From: Diphasiastrum complanatum
Lineage: Eukaryota > Streptophyta > Lycopodiopsida > Lycopodiales > Lycopodiaceae
Direction of reading: 5' to 3'
Length of the DNA: 64,000 nt
Assembly (NCBI GenBank): GCA_029204225.1
Contig: CM055111.1
Coordinates: forward strand, 1,010,453-1,074,452
A model generated the notes under the pieces. That model searched no databases and was not told where the DNA came from. It saw nothing but the letters and a program-made list of their open reading frames with translations. The translations under genes and the position numbers were made by a program. This document shows, piece by piece, positions 23,201-32,696 of the stretch. Every line of letters begins with the position of its first letter. Position 1 is the stretch's first letter.

Positions 23201-24186
23201 ATGTTGATGACATTATCTTAAGTGGTGGTAACAATCTAGATATAGATGAAATCAAGATGGCACTCAAAAGAGAGTTTGAAATTCAAGATCTTGGTAAACT
23301 TCATTATATCTTAGGAATAGAGATTATTAGAACTTCTAAATCTACATTCATATGTCAAGAAAAGTATGTTAACTCTATTCTAAAAAGGTTTCATATGGAA
23401 GATTGTAAAGTTGTTTCTACTCCTATGGAATCAAATGTAAAGCTAACTACAAGAAGTAATGAAAGATCCTTCAAGGACATTACTCTCTATAGAAAGCTAA
23501 TAGGATCTCTTATATGGTTAACCATCACAAGACCTGATCTAAGCTTTGTGGTTGGTAAACTAAGTCAATTTATGCAAGATCCTAGTGAGGCTCATTGGAA
23601 GCTAGGAAAGAGAGTACTTAGATACATCTCGGGATCTAGAGATTTTGGCATCTTGTATGGAGGTACTACACCTAACCTTTGTGGATTTTCAGATTCAGAT
23701 TTTGCAGGTGATCAAATGGATAGGAAGTCAACAAGTGCCTTTGCAATCTATCTTGGAGATGGAGTGGTCTCATGGCTATCAAAGAAGCAACCAACTATCT
23801 CTCTATCTTCCACCGAAGCCGAGTACAAGGCATTAACAACATGCACCAAGGAGATTCTTTGGATCAAGAGGATGTTATTGGATCTTCACTTGCTGGAACC
23901 AGAGAAGACTCCAATCATACTTTGTGATAACCTTTCAGCCCAAAGCTTGGCAAGCAATCCTGTTTTTCATGCAAGGAGCAAGCACATTGAGATTGCTCAC
24001 CATTTTGTGAGAGATCAAGTCATTGCCAAAGAGGTGGAGCTTCAACATGTCTCTTCAAAGGAGTGTGTGGCTGATATCTTCACCAAACCATTGGGAAAGG
24101 ACCTATATTTAATGCATAGATCTAATCTTGGAATGTGCTCAAAGACTATGTTGAAACTAGCATCCAATGTTGAAGAGGGAGTGTGA
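20233..24186 (+). CDS. Copia gag-pol polyprotein, 1317 residues, intact
   Basis: One open frame encodes everything needed for retrotransposition. Gag (UBN2 type) spans residues 1 to about 230, then a Lys/Gly-rich patch and a CCHC knuckle CFYCGIKGHFANEC near residue 250. The aspartic protease has WWIDSGASSHMT (about 306). The pre-integrase block is WHKRLGHPN (about 441). The integrase core has D in VHSDIH (about 504), D in RSDNGGEY (about 567) and E in NGVAERKNRTL (about 602), which is correct D,D35E spacing. RT begins near 826 and has its active site at YVDD (990-993). RNase H has DSDFAGDQMDRKS (about 1155) and SSTEAEYKAL. The ATG at 20233 is followed by a typical copia gag opening. The stop codon TGA at 24184-24186 lies inside the first five bases of the 3' LTR, and the polypurine tract is translated. 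Confidence 0.98.
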   Translation: MASNGGIMLESSERLSSSNYSTWKVRMESLLELNELMDIVAEIEERPLTLQEQQRFDKKAKRALHIIKMNVTNELLKEVGKCQSASEAWNALKKLFESKSTSRVLTLRRQIFSSRQREGESAHAFILRVKSLSDDLACIDENIKDGEIVQVMLNGLLNEHANLVQSFAIQRVLPSVVDLQEILLAEEHRLQSKLDGASLQGGGEEAFFTKGKFKGKGKGKGKWSKGGNFDHDDHSSSSSSTKNNKSKFKCFYCGIKGHFANECYKKKREQGERQGNLTIDEEEHNTCESLVMTSSLLANIDDNDPWWIDSGASSHMTRHKEYFTSLLSYEGEGNIIYTANDGQCDIKGIGTIPISLSTNRKANLENVLYIPSITKNLLSVSQMIDKGLDVEFIGDACLISKCGSLIAQGRRHGKLFKLDACVISNHEGCMAREQLTNQEVWHKRLGHPNFKSLEVMAKKELVLGLPKSLVANNSVCEHCALSKSHRLAYSRSTSRSKEVFQLVHSDIHSSSTTSNGGAKMYATFIDDFSRYTWIYLLKSKDEVFAAFVKFKNEMENQFNTKIKCLRSDNGGEYTSNRFKDFCIAHGIKREMSSPRTPQQNGVAERKNRTLCECAKAMRLHANLAKYFWGEALACANYLCNRWTSASLDGKTPHEVLYGRRPSVKHCRIFGCTCFVNITLDDRTKEDPSSKKGVFVGYSEVSKAYKVYIPSTKKVVISRDVIFHEENVSNVVDVDVDVPTNHHDVQDVLDEDGDATPKQTSRKTQRQRAKPSRLTNDEKGKQVVDNSNFAFLTSFDEPTCVDEANQKKEWIQAMDHEHQALIKSNTWRLVKLPKDKKAIGCKWIFKIKTNQDGSINKYKARLVAKGYAQEYGIDYDETFAPVAKMVTIRILISLATLYDWDMWQMDVTNAFLNGDLEEDIYMEQPEGYVSHDEPNHVCYLQKSLYGLKQAPRSWYAKLNSFLLSQNFVMSEYDHSLYFRLNENDITLLLIYVDDIILSGGNNLDIDEIKMALKREFEIQDLGKLHYILGIEIIRTSKSTFICQEKYVNSILKRFHMEDCKVVSTPMESNVKLTTRSNERSFKDITLYRKLIGSLIWLTITRPDLSFVVGKLSQFMQDPSEAHWKLGKRVLRYISGSRDFGILYGGTTPNLCGFSDSDFAGDQMDRKSTSAFAIYLGDGVVSWLSKKQPTISLSSTEAEYKALTTCTKEILWIKRMLLDLHLLEPEKTPIILCDNLSAQSLASNPVFHARSKHIEIAHHFVRDQVIAKEVELQHVSSKECVADIFTKPLGKDLYLMHRSNLGMCSKTMLKLASNVEEGV
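24172..24181 (+). promoter_or_regulatory. Polypurine tract of the copia element
   Basis: gaagagggag directly before the 3' LTR primes plus-strand synthesis. It is also coding sequence: it lies inside the last codons of gag-pol. Confidence 0.9.
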
Positions 24187-24836
24187 AAATTGTCAACATT
24201 TCCTAGCTAGTTTGAGGCCTAAATTGGCTAAAATTGTAAATAGTTTTGGTTCTGGAGTTTCACACGTGTGAACCAGGCCACAATGTTTTTATTTACTGTA
24301 TTTTTTCAGTATGATGAAGTGTCAAACTTCATACCCTTCAAAATGAGACCATTTTGATGTATTTTGGTCATATAAGCCATTTTTAGCTATTTTTCCTATA
24401 TAGGGAATATCTAGGGTCAAGTACCTTCTAGAGAGAGGAGAGAGAGTCATCTTCCTCATCCATAAATAGTAGGGAAGTCGTGGAGAACAGGTTGGAGAAA
24501 CCTTTTGTATGCTTCATTGAGATCAATAGATCATTGTCATTGTTTCTTCCTCCATTGAGAGCATTGTTGTGTGTATTGTCTTCAAGCTATTGTGTATGAT
24601 CTTAGGTGCTTTCCAAAAGTGATAGGCTGATGTATTATGGACTGTATAATGCTATTTTGGGCCGCACTTGATGTTTATGGAAGTTTCCATTTGTGATAAA
24701 TGCTTTTTGATCAAGTTCTTTGCATTCTAGGTAGCATAGAATGTGTTGCCAATTCCTAGCTTATGTAGTTTGGAGTGCAAGCATTCAAGCCAATGATCTT
24801 GGAGTTTAGATCCACTTAGGATCTGTATTTTTCACA
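24182..24836 (+). repeat. 3' LTR of the intact copia element
   Basis: 655 bp, the same length as the 5' LTR, with two substitutions seen by eye and no gap. It begins TGTGAAAA and ends TTTTCACA. Confidence 0.97.
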
Positions 24837-24841
24837 AGTTG
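24837..24841. repeat. Target-site duplication agttg, right
   Basis: Exact copy of 18401-18405, placed directly after the last base of the 3' LTR. Confidence 0.95.
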
Positions 24842-27800
24842 TGCATTTTTTGTAATAGTCTCTTGACTAATGTAGGGCTTGCTTGGCCCAAGACCATTAA
24901 TTATAAATGTGAACCACTTTTAGTGCCAAATGACACATTGTGATTAAATTTCTATGAGAGTTCTTACAATACATCTTGAAAGTAGTATATGATTCAGTGA
25001 TGTTTATGTTTCTTTTAAATATTATGAAATTATATTTATGTTTCTTTTGAATATCAATGTTTATGTTTAAAAGTTGTCTATGTTATTCGGATCAACACTA
25101 ATTTTAGACATGATTATATATGATTTTCCAAAAACATCCACCATAACCCCCTTGATCTAACAATTGGAATGCTAACTTCATCTAAATTATAACTTCCATG
25201 TATATGATACTCAAAAACCAAATCTATTTTGGATTTACAATTATATTAGGTGCTCATAGCTATTGGAAAAAAACATCAATAAATTTTAGAAACTAAATTG
25301 GGACTCGTTGACCAAATCTGTGTTGTTTGGCTTATAGTTGTATAAAAATGAGATTCGAATTCGAGAAAATCCCACTTCAACAATTAGTAATTTTTTATTG
25401 TTTTTCTTATCTGGCTCTTTTGGTACCACATGTACAAAATAGTCCTAAATAAATTAAAAAGCCCAAAATCAATTGACACTATTTCCAAAAGCTTTAATTG
25501 AGAGTCATCGAAAACAATATCAATAAGCAACATCTCCAAGTGGCAATAACTTTCATAATACAGAGATCTTAAAAGAGGCAGGCAAGTGAAAATCAAAGAG
25601 TAGACGTATTTAAATTGATGATTTCTCTTAGCATTTTAGTATAAAAGCAAATTATTGGAATATGAATATGTGTGGCCAAGTTGCAAATAACACAAAGTGG
25701 TAACAATAATAAATATACATGTAGTTACAAGAGAAATACGCATCATAATAATTATGCATGCACTTACAACAAAAATACACTTATGCCTATTTGTGCCCAT
25801 GATCAAATAAGTTTGGACTGATATTCATGATCTTAAAAGAGAAATACATTTACCTAACTCTGCCTAATGCCAGATCACTTTAGTAAATTGCATTGTGCAT
25901 GCACAAAAAGAAGCCACAGTCCTATTCACTTTAGGACATTCAAGCATTTGGAGCTATGTTAGTACAATATTTGGAGCTAAAATGTTAGTACAATATTTCA
26001 AAACATAAAATAAAAAAATTGTACATAAACTAGTAAGAAAAACATAAGACTCTAAGCCCATCCTCCTCGAATAAAATTCACAACGACATAAACAACCCCA
26101 TAAATGTAGACACTGCATCCATGTAAACATTCAATCCACAATAATGGTGGGAGACTTTTCTTTGAAAGATTTGCACATATCTATGACACAAAAAACTGCT
26201 TATGACATTCATCAAGAACCTACAATAGCCAAAACCATCATGAGGTCTAGATGAAATACTTTCAGACTAGCACCAATACAATAGAGAACAATCCAACTGA
26301 ACCGTGTCTTCAAAAGTAAGTTGCACAAAATAATGTCAATTTTTTCTACCATTATAATAAAAGGAGTAGAAAAAAATCTCAATAAACAACAACATATTAC
26401 TAATAAGAATTTTTAACAATGAGGCATCAATACCGACGCATTCACAAATTAAAACAAACAGGACCATGATTGTTGAAACAAAATGAAGATGATACCTACA
26501 ACTCCATTTAATGTTTCAATTTAGTTAGTCATTTGCTATGCCCTCACTTTAAGGAAGAACCAAAACTTATAAGTGAAGCACACCAGTGATTAAGGGGAAT
26601 AAGATGTGTATGTTATCTGCTCTACTTTTGCAGCTATCATCTGCCCTAAAGGAAAAAGCTAACAAAGGTCGGCGGGCCCATGATTTGAAAAGGTACTGCT
26701 ATCATACCTTACTTCATCGTGATCTAGTGAACAGTTTTTCTATATTTGCTATTATAACATGTAAGATCATGTTATCTACAAATCTGAATTTCTCAAAAAG
26801 GTCAAATAACTCTATGAGTGATTCAAAAGAGAAAAGATCAAGTTGTGAATAGTCAGATTACTTGTACCTAGACTTGTCAAAAATACAAAAATCACATATC
26901 GACCAAAGTAATCAAGTGAAAAATATCCCCAATAACTCTAGAAATCTCTTGGCAATATTAAACATAAAAAATAGTAGCAAGAACAACAAAAAAATCTCTA
27001 AATTTGATGAACTTTTTGAATCAAGCACTCTCTTTAATATCAACACCAGAAAGATGTTGCTCGATAATTTTTGCTCCCTAGACTCCACCATACATTTGAG
27101 CTATTCTAGAGGCAACAAGGGTCTGGAAAGGGTATGTGGGTGAACATAAGAGGTGCAATATGGGTCCAAGTCCATTTCATCTACACTTTGCATCTTTTAA
27201 GCTCGTTTGTAAAATACAAGACTCAAGAGTCTCCACCAAAAGTGTGACAAAGAAAAGAGAGAATGTGAGTATATGAAATGCTTATTTGGTGCTTTGCTTT
27301 CCAGATTCAATTACCTTATTGATCTCATGATGCTTGTGATGGGTGTTAGACATATGTATGTTCTTTTACTTTGGGATCCACAAAAATGGCAGCTTATCAT
27401 AGGCAAGTATTCATGTGGGTTTCACCTTTGAAAGCTTTCCTCTTGCTATTTACTTGTTCAATAAATCATTTCAAAATCCGTTAGATTAGTCTAAAAAGGT
27501 CCATTTACAAAGCCTCTCTAGTGGCTAATTTTGTCAATATATCATCTACAAAGTGTGTAATTGTGCAACCATTTTTATGGACCCTTGAGTAAGTGACATA
27601 ACTTCCTGCACTTTGAACACTTTCCTCATTGCACCATTCCCATTTTAAATATTTTCTTAGCACTATTACAACCGGACCATTTTTCAAATCATGAAGTATA
27701 TTATGTTGAACGACATGTATTTTACTTCTCAATAATCAACTATTAAATAAAAAACCATCTGGATTCAAGAAATCTAAATTCCATGAATTCAGTCATTCTC

Positions 27801-28097
27801 TCATTGAATCTGGATTAATAGCAATTTCAAGTCACTATTTTGTTTATGGGGCAAATTACACTGCAACTTGTCATTGGGTGATTCGAAAGTTGTGATACCA
27901 TGAACAATTATCCCCTTTCTGCTCACTGAAGTTATTTGTTGCATTATTAAGAACATGTATGGAAATGTCCAGGTTTCCAGCTCCAATAACTTGCATGTCA
28001 CTTGGACCGCTGCCGTTGTGTCTCAGTCACACTTGCATTGCCAGTCGCCACCATCTTTACTACCTCTCTTTTCAACCCTGAGACACAAGGGTGTAAT
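24842..28097. other. Gene-free, AT-rich stretch
   Basis: More than 3 kb without a recognisable gene, LTR edge or conserved domain. Frames of 60-93 residues at 26586-27143 and 27505-27732 are AT-driven and match no family I know. Some may be decayed transposon sequence. Confidence 0.5.
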
Positions 28098-28274
28098 GTC
28101 GTGAGGGGGATTGGAGTCATGTACAAGGGTGAGCTACATGATGGCGCCAACATTGATGTCACTTTGATGGAAGTTGTTGTGGTGAGTAGTAGAGGGCTTA
28201 GTGAATTTCAAGCTGAGATAGCAATGTTGACAAAGGTAAGATACCGCCACTTTTTGCTTTGGGCTGATAGCTGA
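28098..28274 (+). pseudogene. TMK-like receptor kinase fragment (kinase N-lobe)
   Basis: The frame reads GVMYKGELHDG, then SSRGLSEFQAEIAMLTKVRY, then a decayed RH block. This matches the glycine loop and alpha-C region of plant TMK/BARK-type leucine-rich-repeat receptor kinases, whose usual form is GVVYKGELHDG..IAVKRM and GL.EFQ.EI.VLTKVRHRHL. The VAVK-type lysine that holds ATP is replaced (NIDVTL), the first glycines of the loop are lost, and the frame is shifted after the RH block. No flanking LRR or C-lobe is seen. This is a truncated, dead copy, perhaps carried by a transposon. Confidence 0.8.
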
Positions 28275-28934
28275 GCTCGCCTATGAGGTAAACAATACTA
28301 GACTGATGCAATGATCACAGGGTGGGCAACTGTGGTGCACTTTGTCACACATGCTCGTTTGTTGTTATAGGAACCATGAGGATCGTTTAGCACATGCACC
28401 CAATAGTTTTGAATTGTTCCAAGAGATGGTGTATGCATTGCATAGTTTTTCTATCTGTCAGACACAGCTTACCAGATATAGTTTTCACCTCCTCACATGT
28501 ACTTGCTAGTATTGTAGATAGAGTGATAGTGTTCCAGGCGGTCGCAGTGCATTGCATTTTCTGTGACATGCATTTTCATTTTTTTCTCGAAGATTTTCTA
28601 GGTTTTGAAATAGCGCCCATGGCTTAGATTTGGGGCGAGTTGCAAAAAAAATAAAAAATGCTACCACTAATTTCAGAATACCATTTTTTTTTTTTGGGTC
28701 ACATTTAGTTTAACGCTCGTTCTATATGCATTTGGAAATAAATTGTACTATTATCCCAAATAGGCCATGCCACATAAACACCATTTTTTGTAGATTTTGG
28801 AGACAATTAAGGGGTCAGGATCCACAGCCAACCGCCGTCATTTTGTCTCCCAACTTCCCATGCCTCCATCGCTCTCCTGTTTTTCCCTCCTTTGCTCTCC
28901 TGCCTTTCCATCTATCGCTCTCCTGCTACTCTGC
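28275..28934. other. Gene-free stretch before the 350-bp repeat array
   Basis: No gene recognised. It has A/T homopolymers at about 28646-28660 and 28684-28697, then CT-rich sequence to 28930. Confidence 0.45.
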
Positions 28935-29200
28935 ACGCTTTTGGGGCAATGGAACTGACCTAGTTTGGCGATTTTCCGTGAAACAGTCCATTTTCTCTAA
29001 ACGGCATCAATTTTTTGCGCCGTCTTTTCGGTCCAGTTGGCAACGTCGAGGGAAACTTGTGGGAACAGACAGCACATCGAACATGCATACAGTCAGCCCG
29101 TAACTTCCATTCGAAGTTTGGCCCTGGAACGGGCTTCAAGGACAAGTTGCCCTTAGGGTTACTGAACTGGTAGAAATCGCTCGTATTTCCAGATGAGGTG
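28935..29200 (+). repeat. Tandem repeat unit 1 (5'-truncated), left of the TR-GAG-like element
   Basis: Begins acgcttttggggcaatggaa and ends in atttccagatgaggtg. It aligns along its length with units at 34437-34800 and 34801-35120, at roughly 80 percent identity or better by eye. The 5' third of the unit is missing. Confidence 0.85.
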
Positions 29201-30112
29201 TGTTGCGCTGGCGCCTCAAAGGGCGCTGGGACTTGAGTGGTTTTCCCAACACGCGCTTAAGTCTAACATTCATCCATCATGCATTTACGTAAAAGCCAAC
29301 TCAGAAATGTAACAAGCTTAACCATTCAGCCTTAAGAAAACTAGAATCCCAACCAACCCAAAAGCCAACTCAGAATCCGTCCCCAAAAGGCAACCAAAGG
29401 CAAAGACAAGCCACACATGAAACCCAAGGCATAGTGGTCGCCAAACTGACCAATTGGCATAGCGGCAAGCCACACGTCGATGACGAGGACCCTTAGGCAC
29501 CGGCGACGCAAAAAGGTTGTAGTAAGGGTCCTTCCACTTGGACCAGTCCCGGAGGCGAAACCGAAATGGTAATCATCCCCAAGGATCAACTTTATTAGAT
29601 TTGAAAGAGGTTACATTCATACGTAGACCGATCGGTCTCGGGGCCACCACCACGTGTTGGGCATTGTGCTTGGCTCGTGCTGGTAGAGGGAGCTGAGACC
29701 TGGCGACTGGATTCCTGGCGTTGGTTGAGCTGCCCAAGTTTCTGTCTGTCGGACTCCTCCTATAGTTCTGTTGTGATTCGGCGCACCCCCTCTGGTTTGA
29801 AACATAGTGCTTTCTGATAAAGCACGCTTTTTAGGACTTAGTTTTTATTTTGCTGATTAAGCTTGGCAAGCCTGGCAGAATCAATCTGGCTCCCGGACAT
29901 GGGTCCCGGGAGTCGTCCCGGCGGTAGAATCAACTTGCTTCCTGACTAGGTCATGACTCGAGCTCCAGAGCTAGCTCATGACTTGTGACTACTTGACTGG
30001 CTCACCACAGGTCGGAGGCTCAGTCCTTTGACGTTCTTGCTCTGGGACCTTAGAGAGTGTCACCCCTTAGAGTCTTACAGGGTACACTAGGTGCACCCGA
30101 GTCAGCTTTACA
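29201..30112 (-). repeat. 3' LTR of the TR-GAG-like element
   Basis: Plus-strand borders are tgttgcgctggcg and cagctttaca. It matches 33531-34433 along its length, including the shared cggcgacgcaaaaaggttgt and ctgattaagcttggcaagcc words, with a 9-bp extra ggtagaatc near 29923. Confidence 0.92.
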
Positions 30113-30126
30113 ATATCCTCCCCTCG
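30113..30126 (-). promoter_or_regulatory. Polypurine tract of the TR-GAG-like element
   Basis: Plus strand atatcctcccctcg, i.e. cgaggggaggatat on the minus strand, directly before the 3' LTR. Confidence 0.8.
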
Positions 30127-30481
30127 TTTGAGAAAGCTGATGTCCTCATCAGGGCCAAACTAGAACCTAAGACTCATGGCACGGGCTTAATTCACCGGCC
30201 AGACTTTATTCACATATACAAGGGCACGGGCTTGATTCACCGGCCAAAGGAGACCAACTGTAAAGAGAAGTAAAAATATTGTGTTTGCACCTAGCACATG
30301 AAAAGTGTGGATCTAGTTCACTTACGTAAAACCCGTGTAAAGCTGCTGCACTTAGACATTAGACTGAAGCTCACTCCTCGATGAGAAATGCGACTCACTT
30401 TATTAACATGAAAGAAAAAGGTACTTACGGTTCCCTTAAGCCTCAGATATGTCATTTTTGTCGCACGTTTGGATGAGTCCC

Positions 30482-30937
30482 CTAGGACTCTAGATTTTTC
30501 GTTTGGTCGCCCAGGTTGAGCTCCTTGAGCTCTACATCGACACTTAGATTCACCTTTGATGTAGAAGCTGCAGGCAATGTTGGCTCCATTTGACATCGCG
30601 TCAACTGGTTTGTCACTGCTGGATGTCCTTCGTTAAAGAGATGAGCTTTCGCTTGGTCACACAAGTTGAGCTCCTTGAGCTCTGCATTGGCCCTTGAATT
30701 CACCTTTGATGTAGAAACTGCAGGCAATGTTGGCTCCATTTGGTCCCGTGTCAGCTGGTTTGTCACTATTGGCTGTCCTTTGTTAAAGAGGTGAATGAGA
30801 TTGGGAGGGATGGTTGGCTCAGGTTCATTTGTGTCGTTCTTTTCTAGTTGGTCCCCTGGCACAGCTTTGATGACACAAGGTCTCCTGCCATTATATAATA
30901 ACACAAGGTTAACCCCTTTTGCCAAGAAGGCCACCAC
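30482..30937 (-). pseudogene. Continuation of the TR-GAG-like frame after the protease
   Basis: This 151-residue frame is in phase with the gag-protease frame and is separated from it only by a TAG at 30950-30952. It opens with VVAFLAKGVNLVLLYNGRRP, which resembles the segment after the protease in gypsy polyproteins. It then goes into two 50-residue repeats and stops about 370 bp before the polypurine tract. There is no RT signature. It is either a stop-interrupted tail of the gag-protease protein or spacer left by deletion of the polymerase. Confidence 0.6.
30515..30800 (-). repeat. Two 150-bp direct repeats inside the TR-GAG-like element
   Basis: gttgagctccttgagctc starts at 30515 and again at 30665, and similarity runs through ttcacctttgatgtagaa, gcaggcaatgttggctccat and gtcctt.gttaaagag. 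The unit of 150 bp is a multiple of three, so the downstream frame carries two 50-residue repeats (NQLTR.QMEPTLPA.STSKVN in each). Confidence 0.9.
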
Positions 30938-30949
30938 ATGTTCGTTAAA

Positions 30950-32296
30950 CTAGCTTAATCCCAAAATAGCGTCGAAGGCATCCATCTTCAAGATTGTGAA
31001 CGTTAGTCGATTCTTCCAGGTTCCCAAGGAGATTGGTAAGTTGGTTGCCAATCTACAAGTGGTCATTGTACCTTTCGCGGTCTCCACACAAATAGGAATC
31101 ACACTTTCTTCACATTGGATGTCCAATTCCCCTGTCAGTTTTTTTGACAAGTAATTATGTGACACTTCCAAGTCTACCATGAAGTAAATGATCCTGCCTT
31201 GAATACAGCCTTTCAGGTACAATAACTTTGATCCTCTCGCAGGAGTCGCCATGAGATGTTCACGATACGCTGCAAGTGCCCCTATCTGTTGTAAGACATT
31301 CAGGTCAGACTCCGTCAAATCCGTTTTTGGGTCCTCTTCGTCATCCTGTTCACCATCTTCTTGATCAAATGCCTCTCTCTCCATCCTATCAAATCCTTCA
31401 ATGGCAGCCATGATTTGCTTGTTCAATGGTTTGGAGCATGACCTCCAAGAGTGACCTTGCTGATGAAAGTTGAAGCAGCACATGGAACTGCCCACTGTTG
31501 GTGAGCTGTTGCTGTAACTAGCTAAAGGTCCAACATTGTTTCTTCTCTGAAACGTGTTCCCTCCATTGTTGCCTTGGTTGCCAAACCCTGTTTTTGTTGG
31601 GAATTTGTTCACACTACTCGAGGCTTGGTTGCCATTTGAAGCTGAGTCCCCCCTTGAAAAGAAGCTCGGACTCAGTCTGGATCCACCAAATACTCTTGTT
31701 GAGGTTGGGAATGCAGCTGGTGCCAATGTGCTCTCATAATCACAAACCATTTCAGCCGCCCGAATAGTTGAATTGAAATCATGGGGCATGTAGCTGTCTA
31801 TTGCACGTCGGGTCCAAGACTGCATTCCAAACAAGAGGTAATGAGTTTTGTCCTCCTCGGATATATCTTCAATAACCCATACACTCTGTCTGAATATATT
31901 GAGGTATTCTTGCAATGACCCTTTCTGCTTGAGCCCTGATAATTCTATCCTCAATCTCATGTGTGAATCCTTTGGTATGAACTCCTCTCGTAACGCGGTT
32001 TTGAATGCATCCCATGTCTGGAAATGCATTTCTGCCATCCGGTACCAATTTGTAGTGTAGCCCTCAAAATATGCTAATGCCAAGTCCGTTCTTTCTTCCT
32101 CAGGAGTGTTCATTAGACGGAAGTAATGGTCCATGTGAAACAACCAATCTTCCACAATTCGAATGTCACGCTCTCCTTTGAAAGTAGGTGGTGCTTTTAC
32201 TTTAGCAGTCTTCTTTGGGCCTTCTGTGTTTCGCACTCGTGGTTCTCTTGGTATCTGTGGAGGAGGTGCCACTGCATTCTCTCTAGTTGCCTCCAA
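30950..32296 (-). CDS. Gypsy-type gag and aspartic protease of the TR-GAG-like element
   Basis: 448 residues without internal stop. The gag domain runs from PPTFKGERDIRIVEDWLFHM through LALAYFEGYTTNWYRMA, FIPKDSHMRLRIELSGLKQKGSLQEYL and FRQSVWVI. A knuckle, CCFNFHQQGHSWRSCSK, lies near residue 270. A retropepsin-like segment near residue 370 reads IIYFMVDLEVSHNYLS, where canonical plant gypsy proteins have a D-(S/T)-G-A motif; the altered DLEVSH makes catalysis doubtful. The recorded frame begins at a TTG; the same frame extends upstream to a TAG at 32318-32320 with LEAKFEELEATREN before it, so the true N-terminus lay further upstream. The C-terminus ends in DAILGLS and then TAG. Confidence 0.85.
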   Translation of the reverse strand: MEATRENAVAPPPQIPREPRVRNTEGPKKTAKVKAPPTFKGERDIRIVEDWLFHMDHYFRLMNTPEEERTDLALAYFEGYTTNWYRMAEMHFQTWDAFKTALREEFIPKDSHMRLRIELSGLKQKGSLQEYLNIFRQSVWVIEDISEEDKTHYLLFGMQSWTRRAIDSYMPHDFNSTIRAAEMVCDYESTLAPAAFPTSTRVFGGSRLSPSFFSRGDSASNGNQASSSVNKFPTKTGFGNQGNNGGNTFQRRNNVGPLASYSNSSPTVGSSMCCFNFHQQGHSWRSCSKPLNKQIMAAIEGFDRMEREAFDQEDGEQDDEEDPKTDLTESDLNVLQQIGALAAYREHLMATPARGSKLLYLKGCIQGRIIYFMVDLEVSHNYLSKKLTGELDIQCEESVIPICVETAKGTMTTCRLATNLPISLGTWKNRLTFTILKMDAFDAILGLS

Positions 32297-32342
32297 CTCT
32301 TCAAACTTGGCTTCGAGCTATGTTAGCCCGTCTCTCATTTCT

Positions 32343-32696
32343 CTAGCAAGGTTTATATTGAGTAAGGTTCATGGCTCGTAGGGATGTTTGCCATTCTTTC
32401 CTTTCTGTTTCTCTGTCCTTCTTCACTTTGCTAAGCATAGCCGTCATTGCACTTGATAAGTATTGCCGCATCTTCACTTCAAAGAGGTCTTGTTGCGCCT
32501 CTGGCAAGGGTTCGTCTCTTGGTGTAGGTTCAGAAGGGCCACCCATCTCTTCTTGGAGAGGTACCACTGTGGAGTGCATACGCTCTTTCTTTCTTGACTT
32601 GGACCTGGTGCCATCTCGATGCATGCGAGAGCCGTATTCTCGAGCCTGCTCCTCTCCGTCCATCAATGCTCGTAACTCATCAAGGTGGTCCTCCAT
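32343..32696 (-). pseudogene. N-terminal gag extension of the TR-GAG-like element
   Basis: A 117-residue charged frame, MEDHLDELRALMDGEEQARE onwards, upstream of the gag and in another phase. It ends with WQTSLRAMNLTQYKPC just before the gag frame starts. Its rich K/E/R/M content and the phrase FEVKMRQYLSSAMTAMLSKV suggest a helical N-terminal gag part separated from the gag by a frameshift. It is read as part of the same ancestral protein. Confidence 0.55.

Larger units (their letters stand above)
18406..24836 (+). mobile_element. Complete Ty1-copia LTR retrotransposon, 6431 bp
   Basis: Two 655-bp LTRs (18406-19060 and 24182-24836) flank a leader and one gag-pol frame. The element starts TGTGAAAA and ends TTTTCACA, an 8-bp inverted repeat, and is bordered by a perfect 5-bp target duplication, agttg, at 18401-18405 and 24837-24841. 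I see two mismatches between the LTRs by eye (an A/G at about 18524, in a tttactRtattt context, and a G/A at about 18856, in aaaagtgRtagg), i.e. about 0.3 percent. The primer site, TATA box, polypurine tract and all catalytic motifs are present. It is the only element in the window that looks able to move. The lineage within copia cannot be fixed by eye. Confidence 0.98.

Noticed and set aside
26586-27143. Two consecutive frames of about 90 residues
   Set aside because: Asn/Lys/Ser-rich, as expected from AT-rich sequence; no homology recognised.
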